64,000 nt of DNA from Anaerolineaceae bacterium (GTDB lineage: Bacteria; Chloroflexota; Anaerolineae; Aggregatilineales; Phototrophicaceae): assembly GCA_020634165.1 (NCBI GenBank), contig JACKCF010000001.1:496001-560000 (forward strand). The letters run 5' to 3'. Positions 19,303 through 27,488 of this stretch are shown piece after piece. A program made the translations under genes and the position numbers. Every line of letters starts with the position of its first letter. Position 1 is the first letter of the stretch. Under the pieces are notes generated by a model. The model searched no databases. It was not told the origin of the DNA and saw nothing but the letters and a program-made list of their open reading frames with translations.

Positions 19303-20697
19303 ATGAACCACAAGCGACTATGGCTATTGGTGGGTCTGGTCGTCAGTATATTGCTCTTTAGCAACCAGACATTGCTTGCTCAAAATGGATTTCAATGGAC
19401 CGTATCATACTTCAATAATGAGTGGCTTTCGGGTAATCCGGTCGTGACCCAGACGGTTAGCAGCCTGAACATGAATTGGGGAACGAACGCTCCGGCACCC
19501 GGCGTCAACGCAGATCATTGGAGTGCCCGGTTTAGTACGTCGGGCTATTTCGTTGGCGGCACATACCGCTTTACACTCTCAGCCGACGATAGCGTCCATC
19601 TTATCCTGGACAACGCCAACTACCTAATTGACAACTACGATACACCCCATCCAGACCAGACCTGGACGGCTGATGTGACATTGACAACGGGCGTCCATAA
19701 CCTCCAGGTGGATTTGCGCGAAGTAACGAGTATCGCCTATGTTAATCTAAGCTGGACGATGCTCGGCAGTGGTTCTACACCACCACAGCCAGCCAATGGC
19801 ATCTGGGTGGCGCAGTACTATAACAACACCAATTTATCCGGCACGCCCTATAGCACCTTCAATGAATACTCACCGACCCATAACTGGGGCAGTAATTCGC
19901 CATTGAGTGGGTTCCCAGCGGATAACTTTAGTGTGCGCTGGACAGAAGTGCAGTACTTCTCTGAAGGCACCTATGAATTTACGGTGCGTTCCGACGATGG
20001 TGTGCGCGTGCGGCTGGACAATCAGACGGTGATTGACCAATGGCATTTGTCCGACGGAGGTGTTTATACAGGCCGCATCAGTGTGACACCTGGCAACCAT
20101 ACCGTGACTGTTGAGTACTTCGAGCAGGGTGGGATTGCCTATATTGACTACAGCTTGCGCCAGGTCACGACGCCGACGCCGACCCCCACCCCCATACCTC
20201 CCAGCCAGCCGCGCGCCCAGATCAATACAGGCACACTCAACTTCCGTAGTGCAGCCACAACCGCGTCAAGCATTCTTGGCAAATTATCTCGTGGCAGCAT
20301 CTATCCGATTCTGGGCCGCCTCGCTGACAATAGCTGGTGGCAAATCCAGGTCAATGGCGTAACCGGTTGGGTAAGTGGGCGCTATGTCATTGCGCTGGAT
20401 GCACAGAATGTTCCCATTGTCGATGGCTCTGCGTCTTCTGCGCCGCCTGCGCCGTCACCATCAGGTGCGGCCCTGACTACAACCGCGAACCTGAGCTTGC
20501 GTTCCGGTCCAAGCACGTCGAATAGTCGCATGACCGTGATCCCCGTGCGTACCGCTGTCCAGATCGTCGGGCGCAATGCCAGCCAGACCTGGTGGCAGGT
20601 GGTCTACGATAATCGGACCGGCTGGGTGAGTGGCCGCTATGTTCAGCTTAACACGGGCACAGATGTGAACAGTATTCCGGTGACGGCCAACAACTAG
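19303..20697 (+). CDS. Secreted protein with two PA14-like and two SH3b domains
   Basis: 464 residues. A signal peptide is evident (KRLWLLVGLVVSILLF, likely cleavage after LLAQ near residue 27). Two PA14-like beta-sandwiches follow at about 30-150 and 165-285; the second has ADNFSVRWTEVQYF and YEFTVRSDDGVRVRLDN. A TPTPTPTP linker leads to two bacterial SH3 domains, about 305-370 and 390-455 (LNFRSA...GWVSGRYV and LSLRSG...GWVSGRYV). PA14 domains often bind carbohydrate, and SH3b domains bind peptidoglycan or protein, so this is probably a non-enzymatic cell-surface adhesin. CGGAGGAAC precedes the ATG. It has its own upstream gap and terminator, so it is likely monocistronic. Confidence 0.88.
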   Translation: MNHKRLWLLVGLVVSILLFSNQTLLAQNGFQWTVSYFNNEWLSGNPVVTQTVSSLNMNWGTNAPAPGVNADHWSARFSTSGYFVGGTYRFTLSADDSVHLILDNANYLIDNYDTPHPDQTWTADVTLTTGVHNLQVDLREVTSIAYVNLSWTMLGSGSTPPQPANGIWVAQYYNNTNLSGTPYSTFNEYSPTHNWGSNSPLSGFPADNFSVRWTEVQYFSEGTYEFTVRSDDGVRVRLDNQTVIDQWHLSDGGVYTGRISVTPGNHTVTVEYFEQGGIAYIDYSLRQVTTPTPTPTPIPPSQPRAQINTGTLNFRSAATTASSILGKLSRGSIYPILGRLADNSWWQIQVNGVTGWVSGRYVIALDAQNVPIVDGSASSAPPAPSPSGAALTTTANLSLRSGPSTSNSRMTVIPVRTAVQIVGRNASQTWWQVVYDNRTGWVSGRYVQLNTGTDVNSIPVTANN

Positions 20698-20735
20698 AAC
20701 GCTGAACAAGCCGGATTTTGATCTGGTTCTCTAGC

Positions 20736-20773
20736 AAAGGCCGCTCCCCGATATGTGAGGATCGGCCTTTTTG
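20736..20773. terminator. Bidirectional hairpin terminator
   Basis: The stem AAAGGCCGCTCC / GGATCGGCCTTT has one mismatch and ends in a T-run. An A-run on the other side lets it work both for the PA14/SH3 gene (+) and for the dehydrogenase gene ending at 20784 (-). Confidence 0.8.
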
Positions 20774-20783
20774 TTACCCTGAT

Positions 20784-21752
20784 CTAAACCACTCGGAAGC
20801 GGGGTTCCTCGCCTCGCAGTACGCGCAGACAATCTTCCAACGCCCACCAGCCCATTGTGCTTGTCGCACTGTCTGTATGAGCGCCCGTATGGGGTGTTGC
20901 GATCACCTGATCCAATTGCAGCAGCGGCGAAGATGGTTCTGGTGGCTCCTGCCGGAACGCATCCAGTGCCGCCCCGCGCACTTTGCCTGTAACAAGCGCA
21001 TCATAGAGCGCTTCTTCGTCGATCAGTTCGCCCCGCGCCGTATTGATTAAGAATGCGCCGTCTTTCATCTGCGCGATGAAGTCCGCATTGACCATGTTGC
21101 GTGTTTCGTCCAGAACGGGCAGGTGCAGCGACAAAAAATCTGCCGATGCAATGACCGCATCCATCGATCTGAGTTCCACACCTGCGGACTCGGCCACATC
21201 GGCACTGACGACGGGATCATAACCAATAATCGAACAGCTAAATCCGGCGAGGCGTCGTGCAACCTGCTGCCCAATCGCTCCCAGGCCCAATAGGCCTATG
21301 ACTTTGCCTTCTAAAGAAAATCCATTCAGGCGCTTCCATTGGCCCTGTTTAGTAGTCCGGTCAGCATATGGAATCTGCCGTGCCAGTGAAAGCATCAGGC
21401 CGATAGTGAGTTCAGCCACAGACGCAGCATTGGCACCTGGCGTATTGGTGACAACAATGCTCCTGGCCCTGGCTTCATCCAGATCAACAGCTTCGTAACC
21501 AACGCCATAGCGCGCGATCACTTTAAGCTGGTCTGCCGCGTTGAGCGCCGTCTGGTTGATTTCATCCAGGCCAGCGATATAGCCATCGATACCTGGCAGC
21601 ATCGCCTTAAGTTGCTCGCCAGTAAGTGGCTTACCTGTCTCGTTGTAGATAACCTCCCCAACCTGGTCTTCCAATGTCGTGATTAGGGCGGCATCCGTCC
21701 GACCAAATGAGGTGGGCGTGACCAGCACCTTCATTTCACTCAGCGGTTTCAT
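20784..21752 (-). CDS. D-isomer-specific 2-hydroxyacid dehydrogenase (phosphoglycerate-dehydrogenase-like)
   Basis: 322 residues, the typical length. The NAD-binding loop GLLGLGAIGQQVARR is near 145-160. The catalytic arginine is in INTARGELIDEEAL, and the catalytic histidine in ATPHTGAHTD. There is no C-terminal ACT regulatory domain, so it is not a classical serine-pathway enzyme. It would reduce a 2-keto acid or oxidise a D-2-hydroxy acid. It follows the FGGY kinase on the same strand, separated by about 180 bases with a possible hairpin (GAAAGCCC at 21771). AGAGGA precedes the ATG. The sugar-acid context suggests a role in a keto-acid branch of that pathway. Confidence 0.87.
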   Translation of the reverse strand: MKPLSEMKVLVTPTSFGRTDAALITTLEDQVGEVIYNETGKPLTGEQLKAMLPGIDGYIAGLDEINQTALNAADQLKVIARYGVGYEAVDLDEARARSIVVTNTPGANAASVAELTIGLMLSLARQIPYADRTTKQGQWKRLNGFSLEGKVIGLLGLGAIGQQVARRLAGFSCSIIGYDPVVSADVAESAGVELRSMDAVIASADFLSLHLPVLDETRNMVNADFIAQMKDGAFLINTARGELIDEEALYDALVTGKVRGAALDAFRQEPPEPSSPLLQLDQVIATPHTGAHTDSATSTMGWWALEDCLRVLRGEEPRFRVV

Positions 21753-21933
21753 GATTTGCGTTCCTCTGATGAAAGCCCACGCGGATTATTAGCAGGGCTT
21801 TTCACCAAACTGTCCCTGAACAACTTGTAATGACAGGATGATGTTATCAACTATCGTATTCAGCGTCAATGCAAAGGCAGCGTCGCTGCCGATCTGCGCA
21901 ACCTTGACCCATCTCCGACAGCCTGTAGTTCTA

Positions 21934-23460
21934 TTACAGGGCCGCTATCTCTTCGTAGATGGGTATAAGCGCCTCGTACAGCGAATTGAAAATTGGGTAA
22001 TGACGTGCATACGCGGCCATCTCATCTGCATCTGGCTGGATAGTCTCGGCAATAGCATTCATCTGGTCGATCATAGAGAAGTCTTTGTACAGCCCCACAC
22101 CGACGCCGCCTGCCAGTGCTGCCCCCATAGAGGTGGCTTCTTCGAGGATTGCCAGCCGATGAACGGGCACGCCATAAATATTGGCCATCATCTGGTTCCA
22201 GAAGCGACCCCGCGCCCCACCCCCGATCACCCGCATGGATTCAATGTCGATGCCCTGGGCCTGGAACGCATCCATAATCACGCGCAGATTGTAGGTCACG
22301 CCTTCCAGCACGGAACGGATCATATCAGCGCGGGTATGGCGAATTGTCAGGCCGACAAAGGCGGCGCGTGCATGTGGATTCCAGCGCGGGCTGCGCTCAC
22401 CCATCAGATAGGGGAGGAAAAACAGCCCCTTCGCGCCCGCTGGTGATTTGGCCGCCTGCTGGTTCATCAACTCATACTCGCTGATGCCGAGCTGCTTGCC
22501 TGCGGCAACTTCCTGCGCCGATAGCTGGTCGCGTGCCCACTGGTAGGAGGCGCCTGCGGCCTGCATCGTACCCGTCGGCATGACCATCCCGGGCACGATA
22601 TGGCCAAAAGTGAAAGTCTTCTTGTCAGGGTCGAAAATGGGTTGGCTGGTCGCCAGAGCAATCCACGACGACGAGCCGACATAGTTATAAGCCGCCCCCT
22701 CACTGACAACACCGGCCCCGGCACTGGCACACGGGCCATCACCGCCGCCAATGACGACGGGTGTTCCCGCTGCCACGCCAACATCCTCGGCGACCGACGC
22801 TTGTAGATAGCCAACCACATCCACAGAATCGTGAATGTCCGGTAGTTGGCCAGGGTCGATTTCAACGGCCTGGACGATTTGATCTGACCAGATACCTGTA
22901 TTGATGTCGTACAGGTTCATGCTGGAGGCATCCGAGCGATCCGTGACGAAGGCCCCGGTCATGCGTGCGACGATGCTGTCCTTGGCGTGGACGAACTTGT
23001 AAGTGTTCTTATAGATCTCCGGCTGATGGTCGCGCAGCCACAGCATTTTCGTCAGCGAGTAAGACGAACTGAGGCGATGACCTGTAATGTGGTAGACATC
23101 ATCGGCGGACACCCGTTCACCAACCCATTGCGCCTGGTCCAGCGAACGGGTATCGGCCCAGATGATGGCATTGCGCAGCGGTTTGGCGTTCTCATCCAGC
23201 GGAACACAGCCCATCATCTGGCCGCTGAAGGTAATGCAGGCGATGTCATCACGCGCGACACCTGCTTCGCTCAATAGCTTCTTGCCGGAATTACAGACCG
23301 CTTCCCACCAATCCTGCGGGTTTTGCTCTGCCCAGCCCGTGTGCGCATATTCGGTGCCATAGGCATAGAAAGCACTGCCTACCAGGCGTCCTTCGCGGTC
23401 ATATAATGTGGCTTTATTTCCGGTCGTTCCCAGGTCATGAGCAATAATATAATTTGGCAT
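21934..23460 (-). CDS. xylB: FGGY-family carbohydrate kinase, probable xylulokinase
   Basis: 508 residues. The N-terminal phosphate-binding DLGTTGNKATLYD is at about 9-21. FSGQMMGCVPLD and IIWADTRS lie in domain I. GGGDGPCASAGAGV and GGGARGRFWNQMMANIYG lie in domain II. The order and length match xylulokinases, which phosphorylate D-xylulose with ATP. Other FGGY substrates such as keto-sugar acids or erythritol cannot be excluded. I use the ATG at 23458-23460, just downstream of GAGAGA, rather than the TTG one codon earlier. It is transcribed divergently from the GntR gene, which probably controls it. No xylose isomerase is in the window. Confidence 0.82.
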   Translation of the reverse strand: MPNYIIAHDLGTTGNKATLYDREGRLVGSAFYAYGTEYAHTGWAEQNPQDWWEAVCNSGKKLLSEAGVARDDIACITFSGQMMGCVPLDENAKPLRNAIIWADTRSLDQAQWVGERVSADDVYHITGHRLSSSYSLTKMLWLRDHQPEIYKNTYKFVHAKDSIVARMTGAFVTDRSDASSMNLYDINTGIWSDQIVQAVEIDPGQLPDIHDSVDVVGYLQASVAEDVGVAAGTPVVIGGGDGPCASAGAGVVSEGAAYNYVGSSSWIALATSQPIFDPDKKTFTFGHIVPGMVMPTGTMQAAGASYQWARDQLSAQEVAAGKQLGISEYELMNQQAAKSPAGAKGLFFLPYLMGERSPRWNPHARAAFVGLTIRHTRADMIRSVLEGVTYNLRVIMDAFQAQGIDIESMRVIGGGARGRFWNQMMANIYGVPVHRLAILEEATSMGAALAGGVGVGLYKDFSMIDQMNAIAETIQPDADEMAAYARHYPIFNSLYEALIPIYEEIAAL

Positions 23461-23794
23461 CAATCTCTCTCACCTTAATAATCTAGTCTGGGTACATGTC
23501 TTACCATGCCGCAAGGTCACTCGCAATAACCTGACTTGTTCTTTTTGACGGGCTTGGGATAGTGCCGCGCAGGCGTGAGGACCGTTTAAAAGCATAGTAC
23601 GAAGCATTGAAATCAGTTTGTTGGGATGCGATTTTCTGTCCACATCGCGTATACTATAATATGGATATGAATCTTGGGATTATAACGATGTAATCATGTC
23701 ATGACAAGCTGTGACGTTCAGTAGCGCATATTCAGCCATGACATCGCTTGGCATCGTGATAGATGGCGAGACTGTCTAATATAGCCAGGGCATT
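23461..23794. promoter_or_regulatory. Divergent control region between kinase and GntR genes
   Basis: The interval holds a perfect TATAAT at 23655-23660 with a poor TTTTCT -35 element 17 bases upstream, a plausible promoter for the plus-strand GntR unit. A 10-bp palindrome TGTCATGACA lies at 23697-23706, about 30 bases past the expected transcription start, and may be the GntR operator. Nothing else is recognised. Confidence 0.4.
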
Positions 23795-24670
23795 TTGGCA
23801 GAGGATGTCACAAAGAAGGGTACCGATAGTTTTATGGATACATATCTGAACGCCAGACGCATTGATCGTGACAGCTACCTGCCTTACTACATCCAGCTCA
23901 AGGAAATTCTGTGCACAGCCATCGATCAGCATCATTGGGAGCCAGGTGATCGCATCCCAGGCGAGCCTGAATTATGCGATATGTTCGGTGTCAGCCGGAC
24001 GGTTGTGCGTCAGGCACTAAACGAGATGGAGCACGAAGGCTACATCACGCGGGAAAAAGGCAAAGGAACGTTTGTCGCCCAGCTTAAAATCCGTGAAAGT
24101 CTGATGCAAAAGCTCACCGGCTTCTATCAGGATATGATTGATCGTGGCTTCACGCCGCGTACGCGGGTGCTTAAGCAGCGTATTGTAAAAGCCAGTGCAA
24201 AGGTGGCCGACCACCTCGAAATTGCCGAAGGTGAACCCGTCATAGAAATTCGGCGGTTGCGCTCCGTCGATGAAGATGTGCCGCTGCTGCTGGTCACCAG
24301 CTATCTGCCTGCCAATCTGTGCCCGCTGCTGGCACAAGCGGACCTGGAAAATCAATCGCTCTATACAGTTCTCGAGTCTCACTGTGGGATTTTCATCATG
24401 CGCGGACGCCGCTTTATAGAAGCGGTTGCCGCCCGCCCCGATGAAGCCGAATTGCTACAGGTTGAGCCAGGTTCGCCGCTGGTCATGATCGACAGCATCA
24501 GCTATGACGATAACAACACGCCGCTGGAATATTATCGTGCGCTCCATCGTGGTGATCGCTCGCGTTTTGAAATTGAATTGCTCCGGCTGCCAGAACGCGA
24601 TTTCAAAAATGAGGTTCCGACATCGACGTCGCTCCCTCACGCCAATTCACTTACTAACGACAAAAGCTAG
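23795..24670 (+). CDS. GntR/HutC-family transcriptional regulator
   Basis: 291 residues from the TTG at 23795, or 278 from the ATG at 23834. The TTG has AGGG six bases upstream; the ATG has AAGAAGGG at a longer spacing, so the start is undecided. An N-terminal winged helix follows the GntR pattern (PYYIQLKEIL, GDRIPGEPELCDMFGVSRTVVRQALNEMEHEGYI, KGKGTFVA). The UTRA effector domain lies at about 110-270 (EPVIEIRRLRS, YLPANLCP, PLEYYRALHRGDRSRFEIEL). HutC-type regulators bind small sugars or acids and usually repress their own operon. It leads the unit with KDPG aldolase and the AroE-like gene. Confidence 0.9.
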   Translation: MAEDVTKKGTDSFMDTYLNARRIDRDSYLPYYIQLKEILCTAIDQHHWEPGDRIPGEPELCDMFGVSRTVVRQALNEMEHEGYITREKGKGTFVAQLKIRESLMQKLTGFYQDMIDRGFTPRTRVLKQRIVKASAKVADHLEIAEGEPVIEIRRLRSVDEDVPLLLVTSYLPANLCPLLAQADLENQSLYTVLESHCGIFIMRGRRFIEAVAARPDEAELLQVEPGSPLVMIDSISYDDNNTPLEYYRALHRGDRSRFEIELLRLPERDFKNEVPTSTSLPHANSLTNDKS

Positions 24671-24679
24671 GAAACACTC

Positions 24680-25351
24680 ATGGCAAGGTTTACCCGTTTG
24701 CAGATCTACAATCAGGTTCTTAACGACAAGGTCGTTCCACTCTTCTATCACAAAGATATTGACATCGCGCTCAAAGTGACAGGCGCCCTGTATAGAGGCG
24801 GCTCCCGCCTGCTGGAATTCACCAATCGTGGCGATTTCGCCATCAACGTCTTCAGCCAACTGGTGCAGAAAGCAGCGGATGAGTTTCCGGAGATGATTAT
24901 TGGCGCGGGCACGGTCAGCGATGCGCCAACAGCGGCACTCTATCTGGCGAATGGCGCCAACTTCATCGTCAGCCCGACCTTTAACCCGGAAGTCGCGCGC
25001 TTGTGCAACAGCCGCAAGGTAGCCTACATGCCCGGATGCGCCACCCTGACCGAAATCGCGACCGCCGAAGAATACGGCGCGGAAGTCGTCAAGCTCTTCC
25101 CAGGGGAAACATCCGGTGGACCAGCCTTTGTCAAAGCGGTCAAAGGTCCGCGCCCCTGGACGAGCATCATGCCAACCGGTGGCGTCAGTGCTGACGAAGA
25201 CAATCTGCGTGAGTGGTTCAGTGCAGGCGTGGCCTGCGTCGGCATGGGCAGCAAGCTCGTCCGCAGCGACTACCTCAAAGCACAGGACTATGACAGCATC
25301 ACAGAGACTGTCAAACAAGCCTTCGCGATCATCAAAAAAGTCACATCTTAG
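24680..25351 (+). CDS. eda: KDPG/KHG aldolase
   Basis: 223 residues of the class I 2-keto-3-deoxy-6-phosphogluconate/4-hydroxy-2-oxoglutarate aldolase family. It would split KDPG to pyruvate and glyceraldehyde-3-phosphate. Visible motifs are LLEFTNRG (general-base glutamate, near 48), IIGAGTVSDAPTA, SPTFNPEVARLC, the Schiff-base lysine in EVVKLFPGE (near 139), and IMPTGGVSADEDNLREWFSAG. It starts nine bases after the GntR stop with a GGAAAC-like ribosome site, so it is co-transcribed. KDPG is the last intermediate of glucuronate/galacturonate catabolism, which links it to GH67 and UxuA elsewhere in the window. A related 2-keto-3-deoxy-acid substrate is possible. Confidence 0.9.
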   Translation: MARFTRLQIYNQVLNDKVVPLFYHKDIDIALKVTGALYRGGSRLLEFTNRGDFAINVFSQLVQKAADEFPEMIIGAGTVSDAPTAALYLANGANFIVSPTFNPEVARLCNSRKVAYMPGCATLTEIATAEEYGAEVVKLFPGETSGGPAFVKAVKGPRPWTSIMPTGGVSADEDNLREWFSAGVACVGMGSKLVRSDYLKAQDYDSITETVKQAFAIIKKVTS

Positions 25352-25376
25352 TGCCTACCCAGAGAGTGAATTCGCT

Positions 25377-26324
25377 ATGACCGATTACAACATCGTCAAA
25401 AAAGACCGACCTACCTTCTATTTCATTGGCGTCACCACTGGCAAGTCATCGATCAACAAGGTTTTTCCGTTGTGGATGGATGTCCTGGGCTTCCCGGAAG
25501 TCGTCTTAGAAGGCATTGACCACGCGATTCATGACGATCCCGAAAGCTATCGCCGATCCGTCGCTCAGATCAAATATGATGAAAACTCACTCGGTGGGCT
25601 GGTTACGACCCATAAAATTGACCTGTTGAATGCTGCCAGGGACATGTTCGATTACCTGGACCCCTATGCCCAGGCAACTGGGGAGGTTTCCGGCATTTCC
25701 AAACGCGATGGACGCCTTGAAGGTTATGCCAAAGACCCATTATCTGCGGGGGCCAGCCTGGATGCCATCATCGAACCTGGTTACTTCGGACGCACGGGCG
25801 GCCATGTCCTCAGCCTGGGTGCCGGAGGTTCCGCTGTCGCGACCTTGCTGCACCTCATCAACAAGACCGACAAAGCCGACCGTCCCGAGAAATTCATTGC
25901 GGTCAATCGCTCATCAGGCCGCTTGGACCATATGCGCAGCATGGTGGAAAAGTACAATACCGATATTGAAGTCGACTATATCCAGAGCAGTGACCCCAAA
26001 CAGAATGATGAAATTATGGCGTCGCTGCCGGAACAGAGCATCGTCATCAACGCAACCGGCATGGGCAAGGATACACCTGGCTCTCCCATCACCGACGAAG
26101 GTATTTTTCCGCTCAATGGCATCGCCTGGGAATTCAACTATCGTGGCGAGCTTGATTTTTTGCATCAGGCCCTGCGCCAGAAAGACTCGCGCAATTTACA
26201 GGTCGAGGATGGCTGGGTGTACTTCATTCATGGCTGGACGCAGGTCGTCTTTGAGGTGCTCAATCTGACGATGACCCCTGAGCTTTTTAAGAAACTTGAC
26301 GAGGCCGCATCGACTGTTCGCTAA
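25377..26324 (+). CDS. Shikimate/quinate dehydrogenase-like protein
   Basis: 315 residues from the ATG at 25377 (GAGAG upstream). Upstream in-frame codons lie inside the aldolase gene and are not used. The N-terminal substrate domain contains GGLVTTHKIDLL with the catalytic lysine. The NAD(P) loop is LSLGAGGSAVATLL, followed by IVINATGMGKDTPGSP and a C-terminal helix. The usual NTD signature is changed to YAKDPLSAGASL, which keeps the aspartate. The protein is longer than housekeeping AroE (about 270-280 residues), and no aromatic-pathway gene is nearby. A catabolic dehydrogenase acting on quinate or another cyclic or keto acid is more likely. It is last in the GntR unit. Confidence 0.8.
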   Translation: MTDYNIVKKDRPTFYFIGVTTGKSSINKVFPLWMDVLGFPEVVLEGIDHAIHDDPESYRRSVAQIKYDENSLGGLVTTHKIDLLNAARDMFDYLDPYAQATGEVSGISKRDGRLEGYAKDPLSAGASLDAIIEPGYFGRTGGHVLSLGAGGSAVATLLHLINKTDKADRPEKFIAVNRSSGRLDHMRSMVEKYNTDIEVDYIQSSDPKQNDEIMASLPEQSIVINATGMGKDTPGSPITDEGIFPLNGIAWEFNYRGELDFLHQALRQKDSRNLQVEDGWVYFIHGWTQVVFEVLNLTMTPELFKKLDEAASTVR

Positions 26325-26357
26325 AGCCAGCGTTACCGGAACCCAAAGCACACACAA

Positions 26358-26388
26358 CAGACCAGCTATCACGCTGGTCTGCTTCTTT
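26358..26388 (+). terminator. Terminator of the GntR/aldolase unit
   Basis: A perfect 9-bp stem CAGACCAGC / GCTGGTCTG with a 6-base loop is followed by CTTCTTTAT. It lies 34 bases after the stop codon. Confidence 0.75.
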
Positions 26389-26483
26389 ATGGTCCGGCGT
26401 TTTGATTTTTTAGCCCTGGTGTATCCTATGAAGGCTTTGGATCGTTTTTGGCTATAATGCCGTCTGTGTGATGGGATAGGACG

Positions 26484-27239
26484 ATGGCAAAGCATCTCAA
26501 AACATCCGATATTGCAGGCGAGTTTGGCGTCCATGTCAACACAGTGCGGCTCTATGAAGAACGCGGCTATCTGTCGCCTGTACCCAGGTCTGCCAGCGGC
26601 TATCGACGCTTTAGCAACCTACACCTGGAACAAATGCGGCTGGCGCATCTGGCACTGCAATGGCCCTATTTTAACGACAAAGACCTCGTTCAGGACCTGA
26701 TTGTTTGCGCTGCGGATGGCGACCTGGGCATGGCAATGGAAATGGCTTACGAGCACCTTATCAATGTGCGCATTGAACGTACCCATGCTGAAGCCGCACT
26801 CGAATTCTTGGAAAGATGGGCACAGGGTGGGGTGATTGATACCACCAACAGACGGTTCACAATCGGTCAGACGGCGCGGCACCTGGGCGTAACCGCCGAT
26901 CAACTGCGAAATTGGGACCGCAATGGCCTGCTGGATGTCCCGCGCGATCCGGAGACAGGTTACCGCACCTATAGCGCGCGCGAACTGGGACGCCTGCGTG
27001 TGATCCGCATGCTGCGCCAGACCGGTTATAGTTTGATGGCCATTTTGCGTATGCTGCGCCATTTTGATGCAGGCCACCACGACACCTTACGTCAAGCCCT
27101 GGATACGCCCGAAGACGGCGACGATGTCGTCACCCTGGCCGACCGCTGGTTGAGCACACTCCAGGAACATGAAGAACGTGCCGCAGCCATCATCGCACAG
27201 ATTACCGTCCTCTCCAGGCTTTGGAATCCAGAAGCCTGA
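26484..27239 (+). CDS. MerR-family regulator with two MerR DNA-binding domains
   Basis: 251 residues containing two complete MerR-type winged helices. The first is at about 5-75 (LKTSDIAGEFGVHVNTVRLYEERGYL, then SGYRRFSNLHLEQM). The second is at about 127-195 (FTIGQTARHLGVTADQLRNWDRNGLL, then TGYRTYSARELGRLRVI). A helical linker and a helical C-terminal tail complete it. Most MerR proteins have one such domain plus a dimerisation helix and ligand domain. No cysteine-rich metal-binding tail is present. Ribosome site GGATAGGACG precedes the ATG. The gene stands alone, and its target and inducer are unknown. Confidence 0.85.
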   Translation: MAKHLKTSDIAGEFGVHVNTVRLYEERGYLSPVPRSASGYRRFSNLHLEQMRLAHLALQWPYFNDKDLVQDLIVCAADGDLGMAMEMAYEHLINVRIERTHAEAALEFLERWAQGGVIDTTNRRFTIGQTARHLGVTADQLRNWDRNGLLDVPRDPETGYRTYSARELGRLRVIRMLRQTGYSLMAILRMLRHFDAGHHDTLRQALDTPEDGDDVVTLADRWLSTLQEHEERAAAIIAQITVLSRLWNPEA

Positions 27240-27278
27240 TAAAAGTCTCCATTAGCTCACCAATGTGATGACATCAGG

Positions 27279-27425
27279 CTATTTGGCAGGCGGTCCTGTA
27301 CTTTCCCGCATAACAATCTCCGGCTGAAAGATGTACTGTTCCAGGGGCGTATACAGATACCGCCAAATGGGCGGTGATCAAATCCAATAACGGGTACATT
27401 GAGGGTATAGTCGGGATCGTCAAGA
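27279..27425 (-). pseudogene. Decayed C-terminal remnant of a LacI-family regulator
   Basis: Reading the minus strand, two adjacent frames show LacI-like pieces. One is ALDDPDYTLNVPVIGFDHRP, resembling the VPVIGFDD strand. The other is TPLEQYIFQPEIVMRESTGP followed by a stop at 27279-27281, resembling the family tail EPELVVREST. They are in different frames and much closer together than in intact proteins, so the gene has suffered deletion and frameshift. It lies directly upstream of the sulfatase gene, which it may once have controlled. Confidence 0.5.
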
Positions 27426-27488
27426 GCTAATGAGTAGCCCTTGCGGTAGTATTAGCCGTGTTTATTTGATTCATAGAAAGACCGTTTT

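Noticed and set aside
21838..22446. 202-codon plus-strand frame
   Set aside because: Antisense to the FGGY kinase gene and lacks a start signal.
25116..25376. N-terminal extension of the AroE-like protein
   Set aside because: It overlaps the aldolase gene in another frame; the ATG at 25377 has a ribosome site and begins the conserved domain.
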